In this document: positions 1-8,942 of the stretch, one piece after another
Numbering within the stretch: position 1 is the first letter of the stretch
Layout: every line of letters begins with the position of its first letter
Source: Paenibacillus sp. HB172176
GTDB lineage: Bacteria; Bacillota; Bacilli; Paenibacillales; Paenibacillaceae
DNA length: 64,000 bases
Assembly: GCF_011947265.1 (NCBI RefSeq)
Contig: NZ_JAATHD010000010.1
Location: forward strand, 1-64,000
Direction of reading: 5' to 3'
Notes under the pieces: generated by a model
What the model was told of the DNA's origin: nothing
The model's database searches: none
The model's input: the letters and a program-made list of their open reading frames with translations, nothing else
Translations under genes and position numbers: made by a program

Positions 1-153
1 TAAGCGCTGAAAGCATCTAAGCGTGAAGCCCCCCTCAAGATGAGATTTCCCAGTATGTAAGACCCCTTGAAGACGACGAGGTTGATAGGTTCGGGGTGGA
101 AGCGCAGCAATGTGTGGAGCTGACGAATACTAATCGGTCGAGGGCTTATCCTA
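1..153 (+). rRNA. 23S ribosomal RNA, 3' end (partial)
   Basis: The first ~150 bases carry the conserved 3' terminal part of bacterial 23S rRNA, including the stretch leading to the ending GGTCGAGGGCTTATCC. The gene starts outside the window. A 5S gene follows after a ~130-base spacer without a tRNA. The exact 3' end is estimated by comparison with Bacillus 23S rRNA from memory. Confidence 0.93.
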
Positions 154-283
154 AAGCAACACAAGCTAAAGCGTAACAGCAACTTTCGTATCCAGTTTTC
201 AAGGCGCAAACATGCTTTGAAAAGCAATGGTTGGGTCTTTTGCTGGAGTCATCCAGTAAGTAACTCGTCCGCAAAAACACCTG

Positions 284-400
284 TTTGGTGGCGATGGCGG
301 AGGGGAACCACGCGTTCCCATACCGAACACGACCGTTAAGCCCTCCAGCGCCGATGGTACTTGGACCGCAGGGTCCTGGGAGAGTAGGACGTCGCCAAGC
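284..400 (+). rRNA. 5S ribosomal RNA
   Basis: A 117-base 5S rRNA. The 5' strand TTTGGTGGCGATGGCGGAG pairs with the 3' end GACGTCGCCAAGC, and the internal signatures CCGAACACGACCGTTAAGC and CCTGGGAGAGTAGGACG are those of Bacillota 5S. It closes the rrn operon. Confidence 0.95.
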
Positions 401-406
401 ACGAAC

Positions 407-439
407 GACCTGTCACATTAATTTGTGACAGGTTTTTTG
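407..439 (+). terminator. rrn operon terminator
   Basis: The stem ACCTGTCAC / GTGACAGGT with a 7-base AT-rich loop is followed by six T, directly downstream of 5S. This is a classic intrinsic terminator. Confidence 0.9.
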
Positions 440-607
440 TTGTTCGTGCCCGTCGACGCTGCTCTCCCACCTGGGAGAGTGTATGAACCTCTGATCGAAG
501 CCATGCGGAGAAGTAGGCCCGGCCTAGAGGTAGTTTCAGACGCCGACCGGGATGCAAAAGCTGACGAAGCGGATTCATTCCGGTGCGGAATGGACGTCGC
601 CAAGCGA

Positions 608-645
608 GAAAAGCCTGTTGCAGTTATCTGCAGCAGGCTTTTTTG
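608..645 (+). terminator. Terminator of rrn-tail repeat unit 1
   Basis: The stem AGCCTGTTGCAG / CTGCAGCAGGCT with loop TTAT is followed by six T. It occupies the same place in the repeat unit as the true rrn terminator after 5S, but with a different paired sequence. Confidence 0.8.
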
Positions 646-806
646 CGCTTAACGACGTTCCTCTCCCAACGGGAGAGTGTCCGAACCCTTGATCGAAGCC
701 AATCGGAGAAGCAGGCCCGGCCTTAGAGGAAGGTTCAGACGCCGACCGGTGAAGAGAGCGCTTCGAAGTAGATGCATTGCCGGTGCGGAATGGCCATCGC
801 CAAGCA

Positions 807-843
807 CAAAGAGTCTATCGTAGATTACGGTAGGCTTTTTGTG
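807..843 (+). terminator. Terminator of rrn-tail repeat unit 2
   Basis: The stem AGTCTATCGTA / TACGGTAGGCT, with G-T pairs and loop GAT, is followed by TTTTTG. It corresponds in position to the hairpins at 407 and 608. Confidence 0.65.
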
Positions 844-929
844 TGTTTGGCGGACGTTCCTCTCCCGATGGGAGAGTGTCCGAACCCCGATTGAAGCCCC
901 TGGGAGAAGCAGAGGATTGAAGAGCAATA

Positions 930-1235
930 GTAGCAGCAAAAACACGATAAACAGGAAAAACTCCAGTATATCTGGCTACATTCGCCCGCTAAACAGATTA
1001 AAGTGGAAAAGTTCCATTATATTAGCTGCAGATACGAGAAAAAACAAAAATCTACGAAATGTACTGGAGAATTTCCAGCATAAATGCAAATTTAATCTTA
1101 AGTGAGCAAATGTGCTGGAGAAAATCCAACTTATGTTCGAAGAGTAGCCGAATTGACAGCATAAATACAGATTTCATCTCAAATGGGCATATGTACAGGG
1201 AAAAATCCAGCTTACCGGTCGAACAGCTTTCCGGA
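930..1235. repeat. Intergenic hairpin repeats of the GGAaaa..TCCA type
   Basis: Five related motifs of the form GGAAAAACTCCAG, GGAAAAGTTCCA, GGAGAATTTCCAG, GGAGAAAATCCA and GGGAAAAATCCAG occur about every 60-80 bases, each followed by an A/T-rich tail such as CATAAAT. Several form short hairpins. A related copy lies at 54286-54420. There is no coding evidence. From 1240 to 1531 I see no gene, only the leader of the next operon. Confidence 0.6.
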
Positions 1236-1531
1236 TTGGAGCACAACTAGCCCAAGCGATATGTTTTATGTGCTGTTGAAGGTTTTTGTGTGCTGTTGAA
1301 GGTATTATGTGCTTGAAGTTTTTTTCTGTGCGCGCGAATTATGAATTGCGGAGTACAGGTTATGTGGTTAGAATGAGGGAGCGCTTACCGAGTGCTAGCT
1401 GAGAGCTAACCGTACTAACCAAGAGCTAACCGAAGATAAGACAAGTGGACGATTGATTGTGAATGCCTGCAATAAATACAGGAAAGATAGTATAAGGGCA
1501 ATACCTATACCCCAATTCGAAGGAGGCTGTC

Positions 1532-3106
1532 ATGCCGATGTATAAGGTGCTGCTGGTGGATGATGAGAGCTTTGTGCGCAACGGTCTTCGCAATTTAATT
1601 GATTGGAATTCCTGCGGATTCGAAGTTGTCGCTGAAGCAGATAACGGTGAAGACGGACTGGAGCAGATCCTTCGCTTGAACCCGGAGTTGGTGATAACGG
1701 ATATTCGAATGCCTGTCATCGATGGACTGGAGCTCATTCGCCGAACGAATGAAGAGAAGGCGGTTAATCCAGGATTCATTATTATCAGCGGCTATAATGA
1801 CTTCTCCTATGCGCAGCAAGCCGTGCGATTTGGCGTGCATGATTTTATACTAAAGCCGGTTGATGAGGATGTGATGATGCAGACCCTTCGCCGGCTGCGG
1901 GATAAGTTCGACCAGGATTGTCAGGAACGGGATGAGAAGGAGCGAATGCTTCATGCACAGATGATTGCGGATGTGGTGAAAGACGATGTGGATGAGGCTG
2001 ATCTGGCGCTATGGATGAAGCAGTTGAATCTCACACGTCGTGATCGAATCATCTATATGTTCATGGAGTTGAATGATCGATTCCCATGGGAGAACAATCG
2101 GCCAGAGCCGAAAAATACGGTGGAGCAGGTTCGGAAAATTGTGATGGAGTCGGCCGAGATCGTTCCCCGGATCTACCTGTACGAGCATCGAAATCGTCTT
2201 GGATGGATATTGCCCGCTGCTGTTCCTGCGCATAGACAGATGGATTTGCGGTGCTTTGCATGCGAGCTTCAGCGCAGGCTGAGTCGTATGATGAATCAAA
2301 CCACGTATGTGTATGCAGGAAAGCCCGTGAATACCATCAGTGATCTGAAAGAATCGATTCAAACAGCCAAGGATGCGCTTCAGTACAAATATACGGATGA
2401 GAAGAGCGCGGTTGTGTTGTATAGTGATTCGGCGACAAGCCCGCTCTGTTATATCGATATGGATGCCGAGCTGTATCAGAGAATGAGCGATTCGATTGAG
2501 GAACAAAATGAAAACGGTATCATAACTCTGACCGAGCAAATTTTCAATCAGTTTATGGTGCTTCGATTTGCTCCGGAGGCGATAAAGCTGACGATTCACC
2601 GCCATGTGACGAGCATTCTGAAGATCATGAACCGCATGAATGTAGAGGAGGATGAGCTTGCGAGCTTGAAGCCGATAATGAGCTGGCAGGATGTGAACGT
2701 TTCATTCGCGGCGCTGAAGAAGCTGTTTCTGGATTTCGTGCTGGAGAGCGCGGAGCTAGTTGCGAAGCAACGCAAAGAGAACAGCAAGGGCGGCATTCAG
2801 AAGATCAAGGAATATATCGAAGCGCATTATAAGGAGAATCTCAGCTTGAAGAGCATTGCGGGGTTATTCTTCATGAATCCAGTTTATCTCGGACAGCTGT
2901 TCAAGAAGACATACGGCATCTATTTCAATGATTTTCTGCTGCAAATTCGAGTGGGCGAGGCGAAGCGCTTGTTGCGTCAAACCGATATGAGGATTTATGA
3001 AATTGCCGATGAGATCGGCTTCAGCAATCCGGATTATTTCGTCACCCAATTCGAGAGAGCGGAGAAGCTGTCGCCCTCCGAATACCGAAACAAGCTTATA
3101 CAATAA
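1532..3106 (+). CDS. YesN-type response regulator, AraC-family output
   Basis: A 524-residue cytoplasmic transcription factor and the partner of the kinase gene that follows. The N-terminal receiver domain (about residues 3-120) shows the acidic pair DD10-11, phospho-acceptor D57 in VITDIRMP, and K in ILKPVDED. A long middle region (about 130-400) of the kind seen in YesN proteins leads to a C-terminal pair of AraC helix-turn-helix motifs (about 420-520, ending YFVTQFERAEKLSPSEYR). The ATG follows AAGGAGG by 7 bases. Such regulators are phosphorylated by YesM-type kinases and switch on neighbouring sugar-uptake genes. The adjoining GH8 remnant suggests xylo-oligosaccharides as the signal, which is an inference. 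Confidence 0.92.
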   Translation: MPMYKVLLVDDESFVRNGLRNLIDWNSCGFEVVAEADNGEDGLEQILRLNPELVITDIRMPVIDGLELIRRTNEEKAVNPGFIIISGYNDFSYAQQAVRFGVHDFILKPVDEDVMMQTLRRLRDKFDQDCQERDEKERMLHAQMIADVVKDDVDEADLALWMKQLNLTRRDRIIYMFMELNDRFPWENNRPEPKNTVEQVRKIVMESAEIVPRIYLYEHRNRLGWILPAAVPAHRQMDLRCFACELQRRLSRMMNQTTYVYAGKPVNTISDLKESIQTAKDALQYKYTDEKSAVVLYSDSATSPLCYIDMDAELYQRMSDSIEEQNENGIITLTEQIFNQFMVLRFAPEAIKLTIHRHVTSILKIMNRMNVEEDELASLKPIMSWQDVNVSFAALKKLFLDFVLESAELVAKQRKENSKGGIQKIKEYIEAHYKENLSLKSIAGLFFMNPVYLGQLFKKTYGIYFNDFLLQIRVGEAKRLLRQTDMRIYEIADEIGFSNPDYFVTQFERAEKLSPSEYRNKLIQ

Positions 3107-3175
3107 TGTTCAACGGCAGGTTTCAAAGCGGTTGTTCAACGTATAGAGAGTGGCCTTGAAAGGTGTTTTCTCATT

Positions 3176-4963
3176 ATGGAAGCAAAGGGGATCTTGACGG
3201 TGAAATGGCGGATGACCTTAAATCATGTAAGGCTGCGGAACAAGATGCTGATTCTGTATTTCTCATCGGTCTTTGTCCCGATCGTCCTGACGAATGTGAT
3301 CTTCTACCAGGTGACCACGGAAAATGTGAAGAATCAACGGATGAATGATATCTCGCACACTGTTGAGCAAATCAAAGAGGATTTTCGCAATGAAGTGGAT
3401 GATGCGGTCAGCGTGTCCACCGTCTTCTATACGGATCTGATGCTCAATGACATCCTGGAGGCGAATTATGAGGACGCAGGGCAGTACGTGGAGGCATATG
3501 ATTCGTATCTGCGCAGAATTCTGAACAGCTATGGGCCTATCTATTATTCGATGCAAGCGATAACGGTGTATGTCGACAATCCAACGATGCTGTATTCCGG
3601 CGGGGTTGGTTATATGACAGATGAGGTGAAGGGGGAAGAGTGGTATCGCCGGCTCATGAAGGCGGGGAACAGCTCGCTTCCGATCTTCTATCGCGAGAGC
3701 AAGGAAGGGCAGCCGGATAAGTACAGCATTATTCGGCGGTTGGATTATTATTCTTCACAGAATGAGTATTTGAAAATATTAAAGATTGATCTCAAAACGC
3801 AGCAGGTGGAGCAAATCTTCACCAACTTGAATCTGCAAGGAGACACCTATTTGGTAAATGGCGGAGGCTTGGTGGAATACACGACGAATGATGAGGCCGG
3901 CGATTGGAGAATGGAGCCGCTTCGATATGAAGATATCCCGAAGAACCCGGATACGATCGAGTTCGATACGGAGCCGTATACGACGAATTACTTGGAGGGC
4001 TGGCGGCTGGTCGGGACGATTTCCGAAAATGAAGTGTTCGAGAATGTGCGCAATTCCAGAAACTTCGTCATTTATTTGGCGATTGTGAACATTGTGCTGC
4101 CAACGCTGATCATTCTATGGATTACCCGCAATCTGACGATTCGATTAATTCGCATTCTGAGACATATGAAGAAGGTGAAGAATCAGAATTTCGATACGAT
4201 CAATCAGGTGGAGACACGGGATGAAATCGGGCAATTGACCGAGGAATTCAACCGGATGACGCTACAGATCAGGAGTCTGATCAGCGATGTGTATGTGGCG
4301 GATATACACCGCAAGGACCTCGAGATTCAGAATCGGAAGTCGCAGCTGCATGCGCTGCAAAATCAGATCAATCCGCATTTCCTGTTCAATGCGCTGGAGA
4401 CGATTCGCATGCGCAGCCTCATGAAGCAGGAGACGGAGACGGCCAAGATTATTCAGAATATGGCCAAGCTGTTCCGCTCGTCGCTTACATGGAACAAAGA
4501 CAGGGTGAAGGTTGCAGAGGAGCTGGAATTCATTCTGTGTTTCCTTCAGATTCAGCATTATCGATTCGGTGAACGGTTGATCTATCACATAGATATGGAT
4601 GATGCGGTCAAGGATTGCTATATTCCGAAGCTGGTTTTCCTGCCCTTCGTGGAGAATGCCAGCATTCACGGTATCGAGCCGCTCAAGGCTGGGGGAATAA
4701 TCGATATCCGCATCGTAAGGGCCGGAGGGCAGCTGAGGTTCGAGATTCAGGATAACGGGGTTGGCATGCCGCCGGAGCAGGTCGAGTTGATCTACTCTTA
4801 TCTGAAGAGCGAAGAGGAGCTCGGCGATCATATCGGCGTGCAGAATGTCATCTATCGCTTGAAGATGATCTACGGCAGCGGATTCTCCTTCAAGCTGGAA
4901 AGCTCGCAAGAGAGGGGAACGTTCGTAAGCATTGAAATTCCAATGGAGGATACCAAACTATAA
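3176..4963 (+). CDS. YesM-type sensor histidine kinase
   Basis: A 595-residue membrane kinase. Two transmembrane segments (about 24-45 and 297-317) flank an extracytoplasmic sensing domain of about 250 residues. A HAMP region, the His_kinase (LytS/YesM) box with H401 in NQINPHFLFNALETIRM, and a C-terminal ATPase domain with FVENASIHG and DNGVGMP follow. It lies 69 bases after the response regulator gene, so the two are probably cotranscribed. In this class the kinase senses extracellular sugar or a sugar-loaded binding protein and phosphorylates the YesN partner. The start at 3176 has a modest AAAGGTG signal; an in-frame ATG 36 bases downstream is possible. Confidence 0.92.
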   Translation: MEAKGILTVKWRMTLNHVRLRNKMLILYFSSVFVPIVLTNVIFYQVTTENVKNQRMNDISHTVEQIKEDFRNEVDDAVSVSTVFYTDLMLNDILEANYEDAGQYVEAYDSYLRRILNSYGPIYYSMQAITVYVDNPTMLYSGGVGYMTDEVKGEEWYRRLMKAGNSSLPIFYRESKEGQPDKYSIIRRLDYYSSQNEYLKILKIDLKTQQVEQIFTNLNLQGDTYLVNGGGLVEYTTNDEAGDWRMEPLRYEDIPKNPDTIEFDTEPYTTNYLEGWRLVGTISENEVFENVRNSRNFVIYLAIVNIVLPTLIILWITRNLTIRLIRILRHMKKVKNQNFDTINQVETRDEIGQLTEEFNRMTLQIRSLISDVYVADIHRKDLEIQNRKSQLHALQNQINPHFLFNALETIRMRSLMKQETETAKIIQNMAKLFRSSLTWNKDRVKVAEELEFILCFLQIQHYRFGERLIYHIDMDDAVKDCYIPKLVFLPFVENASIHGIEPLKAGGIIDIRIVRAGGQLRFEIQDNGVGMPPEQVELIYSYLKSEEELGDHIGVQNVIYRLKMIYGSGFSFKLESSQERGTFVSIEIPMEDTKL

Positions 4964-4989
4964 TTTTCGAAGTAGGAGCTATAGTTTGC

Positions 4990-5023
4990 CGGGTAAACGC
5001 TTCGACTCCAATTTCTTATAATG
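4990..5023 (+). promoter_or_regulatory. Promoter with cre-like operator before the binding-protein gene
   Basis: A TATAAT box (5017-5022) lies about 40 bases before the lipoprotein gene. The expected -35 region overlaps GTAAACGCTTCGAC, which resembles half of a CcpA cre site. The arrangement parallels the clearer cre-promoter at 63667. This suggests that the binding-protein gene has its own catabolite-sensitive promoter in addition to read-through from the regulator genes. Confidence 0.5.
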
Positions 5024-5061
5024 AAAATGCTTACAAATTCAATTGAGAGGGGTACAGGTGA

Positions 5062-6786
5062 ATGGCAAAGAAAAAATCATTCCTGAGCATCCTGGCTTTG
5101 ACGGTGCTGTTGTCTTTGCTTGCTGCTTGCTCAGGCAATAACGTCGAGAGCGGCAAGAACAACAATGGAGGCAAGAGCACGGCGACTACGACATCCCATA
5201 CGGCGACAAATGCGCCGACAGACAAACCGCTTGATAAAGTGACTTTTACTTATTTCAACGGCGTGGCCGGCAAGAAGGACAAGAACACCAATGAAACGAC
5301 GATCGGCAAGCTGCTCGAGGACCAGACCGGCGTCAACTTCAAGATGGAGTTCCTGGTGGGCGACCTCAATACGAAGATCGGAACGATGGTCGCTTCCAAT
5401 GAGTATCCCGATGTGCTGATCCCCGATGCGGCGATCGACAAGGTAATTGGCTCAGGCGGATTCATCGACTTGACGAAGTATCTGAGGGATGATCAATATC
5501 CGAATCTGAAGCGGGTCTTCGGTCCATATCTCAGTCAGATGAAATCGAGCGACGGCAAAATCTATATTCTTCCGTTCTCGACTGTGGTTGGCGATTATGT
5601 GCCGGATCCGAATATTAACCAAGGCGCGTTCTGGGTGCAGCGCCGCGTGCTGAAGGAAGCGGGCTATCCGGAGATCCGCACGCTGGATGAATATCTGAAG
5701 CTGGTCGAGGACTTCGTGAACAAGCATAAGGATGAGGATTTGATCGGTATGGTGTCCTTGACGCATGACTGGAGATTCTTCGCCACGGCGAACCCGCCGA
5801 TGCATCTCGAAGGCTATCCGAATGACGGCAACGTGATTGTGGATATGACAACGCATGAGGCCAAGACGTATTCGGCAGCTGATTCAACGAAGCGTTGGCT
5901 GAAAGCGCTGAATGATATGAACGCGAAGGGCTTGTTCGACAAAGCGTCCTTCGTCGACAACTATGATCAATATATCGCGAAGCTGTTGTCGCATAAGGTA
6001 GTAGGCTTCTTCGATTACGGTTGGCAGTTCAACAATGCGCAGCTTAATCTGAAGGACGCCGCAAGACAGGATCCTGCACAGGATGATTATGTGTACTTCC
6101 CGCTGCCTGTCACTTTCGACGGGGGCAAGGATCAGTATCTCGACCCTCCGGGCTTCGTGAACAACCGCGGCGCCGGCGTAACGGTAAGCGCGAAGGATCC
6201 GGACCGAATCATGGCATACTTCGATACGCTGCTTAAGGAAGAGAATCAGATTATGAAGTCCTGGGGCATCCAGGGTGAGACGTATGAAGTGGATGCGAAC
6301 GGCCGCTTCTACCGCACGGAGGAGCAGATCGCGAAGATTGACGAGCAATTCCGCGAGGACTTCGGCTTCAAGTATTATGACTGGGATTGGCCGCAATACG
6401 CGACGAATTCTTCTTTCGCCGATGGCAATGCGCTGTCGCCGGGACTTCAACCGGAAGTATTCCAGGTTGGCCTGACCGCTGAGGACAAAACAATACTGGA
6501 TAAATACGGCGTGAAGACGTATGCGGAAATGTTCGCGGCTCCCGATGATCGTCCTTGGTTCCCGGCATGGGGCATTCCGAAGGAGCAGGGCTCCGCTCAG
6601 CAAATTTGGGAAACTCGCAAGGATGAAGTGACGAAGAAATACTTCCCGCAGCTCGTGCTTGCGGATCCATCGAAGTTCGACGCGATCTGGGACGATTATC
6701 TGAAGGCGTTCGGCAAGCTGGACACAGCGGATTATGAGGCTTGGACAACGGCGGAAGTGAAGAAGCTGATTGATCTGAAGAAGTAG
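5062..6786 (+). CDS. Extracellular solute-binding lipoprotein, carbohydrate ABC importer
   Basis: A 574-residue lipoprotein of the large LipO/LplA-like solute-binding class. The signal peptide KKKSFLSILALTVLLSLLAAC ends in a lipobox with Cys at about residue 22, followed by a Ser/Thr/Asn/Lys-rich linker. The mature part has the usual features of this class (EYPDVLIPD; FDYGWQF; C-terminal YLKAFGKLDTADYEAW). It sits between a YesMN pair and two permease genes, so it should capture the sugar and deliver it to them. A substrate of xylo-oligosaccharides is inferred from the GH8 remnant downstream. The transport ATPase is not encoded here; a shared MsmX-type ATPase is usual for this class. Confidence 0.93.
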   Translation: MAKKKSFLSILALTVLLSLLAACSGNNVESGKNNNGGKSTATTTSHTATNAPTDKPLDKVTFTYFNGVAGKKDKNTNETTIGKLLEDQTGVNFKMEFLVGDLNTKIGTMVASNEYPDVLIPDAAIDKVIGSGGFIDLTKYLRDDQYPNLKRVFGPYLSQMKSSDGKIYILPFSTVVGDYVPDPNINQGAFWVQRRVLKEAGYPEIRTLDEYLKLVEDFVNKHKDEDLIGMVSLTHDWRFFATANPPMHLEGYPNDGNVIVDMTTHEAKTYSAADSTKRWLKALNDMNAKGLFDKASFVDNYDQYIAKLLSHKVVGFFDYGWQFNNAQLNLKDAARQDPAQDDYVYFPLPVTFDGGKDQYLDPPGFVNNRGAGVTVSAKDPDRIMAYFDTLLKEENQIMKSWGIQGETYEVDANGRFYRTEEQIAKIDEQFREDFGFKYYDWDWPQYATNSSFADGNALSPGLQPEVFQVGLTAEDKTILDKYGVKTYAEMFAAPDDRPWFPAWGIPKEQGSAQQIWETRKDEVTKKYFPQLVLADPSKFDAIWDDYLKAFGKLDTADYEAWTTAEVKKLIDLKK

Positions 6787-6851
6787 GAAGGAACATACAA
6801 GTTGAAGCTTCTTCGCCGTCCTCTGGCGACGAGGGAGTGTTTCACACGGGA

Positions 6852-6903
6852 GAAGGTCGGCTTGTCTAAGTCTGCGGTGCAAGGAGCCGACCTTTCTTTT
6901 TAA
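6852..6903 (+). terminator. Terminator or attenuator inside the transport operon
   Basis: AAGGTCGGCT pairs with AGCCGACCTT across a ~30-base loop and is followed by TCTTTTT. It lies between the binding-protein gene and the first permease gene, where partial termination would yield more binding protein than permease. Confidence 0.75.
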
Positions 6904-6956
6904 TTGCCAGCGTCGTCATGGCAGGTGACGCTCGCATCGGAAGGAGAGAGGAAATC

Positions 6957-7928
6957 ATGGAGAGTTCACACACAGCTGCGCCGGCGCCTTCCGCATCGCT
7001 AACGAAGAAGCCGAACAGGCTTGCTGTTTTTGGCAAAAAACTGCTGCAACAACGTGCATTGGTCTTCATGTCCGTGCCGTTCCTTATATGGTTGTTCATA
7101 TTCAAATATTTGCCTCTATGGGGCTGGAGCATCGCCTTTCAGAATTATAAGCCTGCGCTGGGGTTCATGGACCAGCAATGGATCGGCTTCGATCACTTCC
7201 GATTTCTGTTCGGCGAGGAACGCTTCCTGAGGGTGCTCCGCAATACGCTTGCGATGAGCAGCATTAATCTGGTTCTTGGCTTTACAACGGCGATCACTCT
7301 GGCTTTGCTTCTGAATGAGGTTCGGCATATCGTTTTCAAGCGCGTCGTACAAACGATCAGTTATTTGCCCTATTTCATCTCGTGGGTTGTAGCCGCGAGC
7401 ATTGTGCAGACGATGCTGTCTCCCGACGGCATTATTAATGAGCTGCTGCTTAAACTGCATCTGATTCATGAAGAAATTTTGTTCCTCGGCGTTCCGAACT
7501 ATTTCTGGGGGATCTTCGGCGGAACGATGGTATGGAAAGAAATCGGTTGGAATACGATTGTTTATTTGGCTGCAATGACGATGATTGATCCCTCTCAATA
7601 CGAGGCGGCGGAGATTGACGGCGCGAACCGTCTCCAGCGGATGTGGCATATCACGCTGCCGGGAATCAAGCCGGTCATTATAGTCTTGCTGATTATGCAA
7701 ATCGGCTACTTGCTGGAGTCCGGCTTTGAGCCGCAATATTTGCTCGGCAACGGCATGAACATCGACTATTCCGAAAACCTTGATATATTCGTGCTGAACT
7801 ACGGCATCGCGCAAGGCAATTTCTCCTTGTCCATCGCGGCGGGCATGTTCAAAACGGTCATCAGCTTTATTCTCTTGTTCTCGGCGAACGCTATTGCGAA
7901 ACGCGCCGGCGAATCAAGACTGTTCTAA
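6957..7928 (+). CDS. ABC transporter permease, LplB type
   Basis: A 323-residue inner-membrane permease with six predicted transmembrane segments, beginning near VFMSVPFLIWLFIFKYLPLWGW. It carries the EAA loop YEAAEIDGANRLQRMWHITLPG, which docks the transport ATPase. The start at 6957 is chosen because AAGGAGAG lies 8 bases upstream; an upstream in-frame ATG at 6918 has no such signal. It forms the translocation pore with the product of the next gene, whose start lies 16 bases after this stop. Confidence 0.93.
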   Translation: MESSHTAAPAPSASLTKKPNRLAVFGKKLLQQRALVFMSVPFLIWLFIFKYLPLWGWSIAFQNYKPALGFMDQQWIGFDHFRFLFGEERFLRVLRNTLAMSSINLVLGFTTAITLALLLNEVRHIVFKRVVQTISYLPYFISWVVAASIVQTMLSPDGIINELLLKLHLIHEEILFLGVPNYFWGIFGGTMVWKEIGWNTIVYLAAMTMIDPSQYEAAEIDGANRLQRMWHITLPGIKPVIIVLLIMQIGYLLESGFEPQYLLGNGMNIDYSENLDIFVLNYGIAQGNFSLSIAAGMFKTVISFILLFSANAIAKRAGESRLF

Positions 7929-7944
7929 GGAGGAGGGAGACGCC

Positions 7945-8889
7945 ATGAAGGAAGGCGCAGCTAAGCTCAAGGCGAGAAAATTTCATCGCGCCCGGTTATC
8001 GACCGGCGACAAAATATTCGATATTTGCAATATCATCTTTCTCCTGTTGCTTATGGTGGTTACGTTATATCCTTTCATTAATACGCTTGCGGTATCATTC
8101 AATAATGCTCAGGATTCGATCAAGGGCGGCATCTACTTATGGCCGCGCGAATGGTCGCTCGGCAACTTCAAATATGTGTTCCATCAATCGACGATCTTCC
8201 ATGCGACGATGATTTCGGTATTTCGCACCGTGCTGGGCACGCTCTTGACGGTGCTATGCTCCGCCATGGTGGCGTACACGATTAGCAGAGACGATTATGT
8301 GCTTCGCAAATTCATTACGCTCGCGTTTATCTTGACGATGTATTTCAACGGCGGTCTTATTCCGACCTTCTTGCTGATTCGCGATCTCGGAATGATCAAT
8401 TCCTTCTCCGTCTATATCTGGCCGGGTCTGATCGGCGTATTCAATCTCATTATTATTCGATCCTTCATCTACGGGTTGCCAGAGAGCATTGTGGAATCGG
8501 CGAGGATCGACGGAGCGGGAGACTTCAAGACGTTCACGCATATCATTCTGCCGCTGTGCATGCCGGTCCTGGCGACGGTTGCTCTCTTCACGGCCGTATT
8601 CCAGTGGAATTCCTGGTTCGATGTGTTCCTCTACAATTCATCGAATGTGGATCTAAGCACGCTCCAATATGAGCTGCAGAAAATCCTGCAAAATTCGAAC
8701 GCTTCGTCCGGGGCGAAGTCAATCGGGGATGCATTCGCGAATGCGAACAGTCAGGACGCGAACAATGTGACGCCGTTCGCGATCCGGGCAACGATGACGA
8801 TTGTCGCTTCGGTGCCGATCATCATGGTGTATCCGTTCCTGCAGAAGTATTTTGTCAAAGGCATGATGGTTGGCGGCGTGAAGGGATAG
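7945..8889 (+). CDS. ABC transporter permease, LplC/YtcP type
   Basis: A 314-residue second permease of cassette A. It has the N-terminal helix IFLLLLMVVTLYPFINTLAVSFN, the family stretch FNGGLIPTFLLIRDLGM, the EAA loop (VESARIDGAGDFKTFTHIILPL) and the typical C-terminus PFLQKYFVKGMMVGGVKG. The ATG at 7945 is preceded by AAGGAGGAGG. It pairs with the LplB-type protein encoded just upstream. Confidence 0.93.
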   Translation: MKEGAAKLKARKFHRARLSTGDKIFDICNIIFLLLLMVVTLYPFINTLAVSFNNAQDSIKGGIYLWPREWSLGNFKYVFHQSTIFHATMISVFRTVLGTLLTVLCSAMVAYTISRDDYVLRKFITLAFILTMYFNGGLIPTFLLIRDLGMINSFSVYIWPGLIGVFNLIIIRSFIYGLPESIVESARIDGAGDFKTFTHIILPLCMPVLATVALFTAVFQWNSWFDVFLYNSSNVDLSTLQYELQKILQNSNASSGAKSIGDAFANANSQDANNVTPFAIRATMTIVASVPIIMVYPFLQKYFVKGMMVGGVKG

Positions 8890-8942
8890 AGTGTTGGGAC
8901 GGCTAAGGATAGTGTGGAAAAATTGGGCGAGGGGTGTAAGAG

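Larger units (their letters stand above)
447..925 (+). repeat. Tandem degenerate rrn-tail repeats (three units, ~190-197 b)
   Basis: Three head-to-tail units follow the 5S gene. Each begins with the hairpin CTCTCCC-loop-GGGAGAG (stems at 472, 661 and 858; loops ACCT, AAC and GAT) and continues with a shared GAAGCC...GGAGAAG segment. Units one and two also share a GACGCCGACCGG segment and end in a 5S-like 3' tail (GACGTCGCCAAGC at 593-605; CATCGCCAAGC at 795-805) plus a hairpin and T-run. Unit three is cut short near 925. No convincing ORF or ribosome binding site is present. They may be decayed rrn-tail duplications or small structured RNAs; I could not assign them to a known RNA family. Confidence 0.7.

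Noticed and set aside
425..652. 75-codon ORF in the rrn-tail repeats
   Set aside because: It crosses the hairpin and terminator of a repeat unit, the frame is not kept in the next unit, and no ribosome binding site is present.
447..925. Glycine, lysine or T-box riboswitch in the repeats after 5S
   Set aside because: The conserved core sequences of these classes are not present and no gene lies directly downstream.
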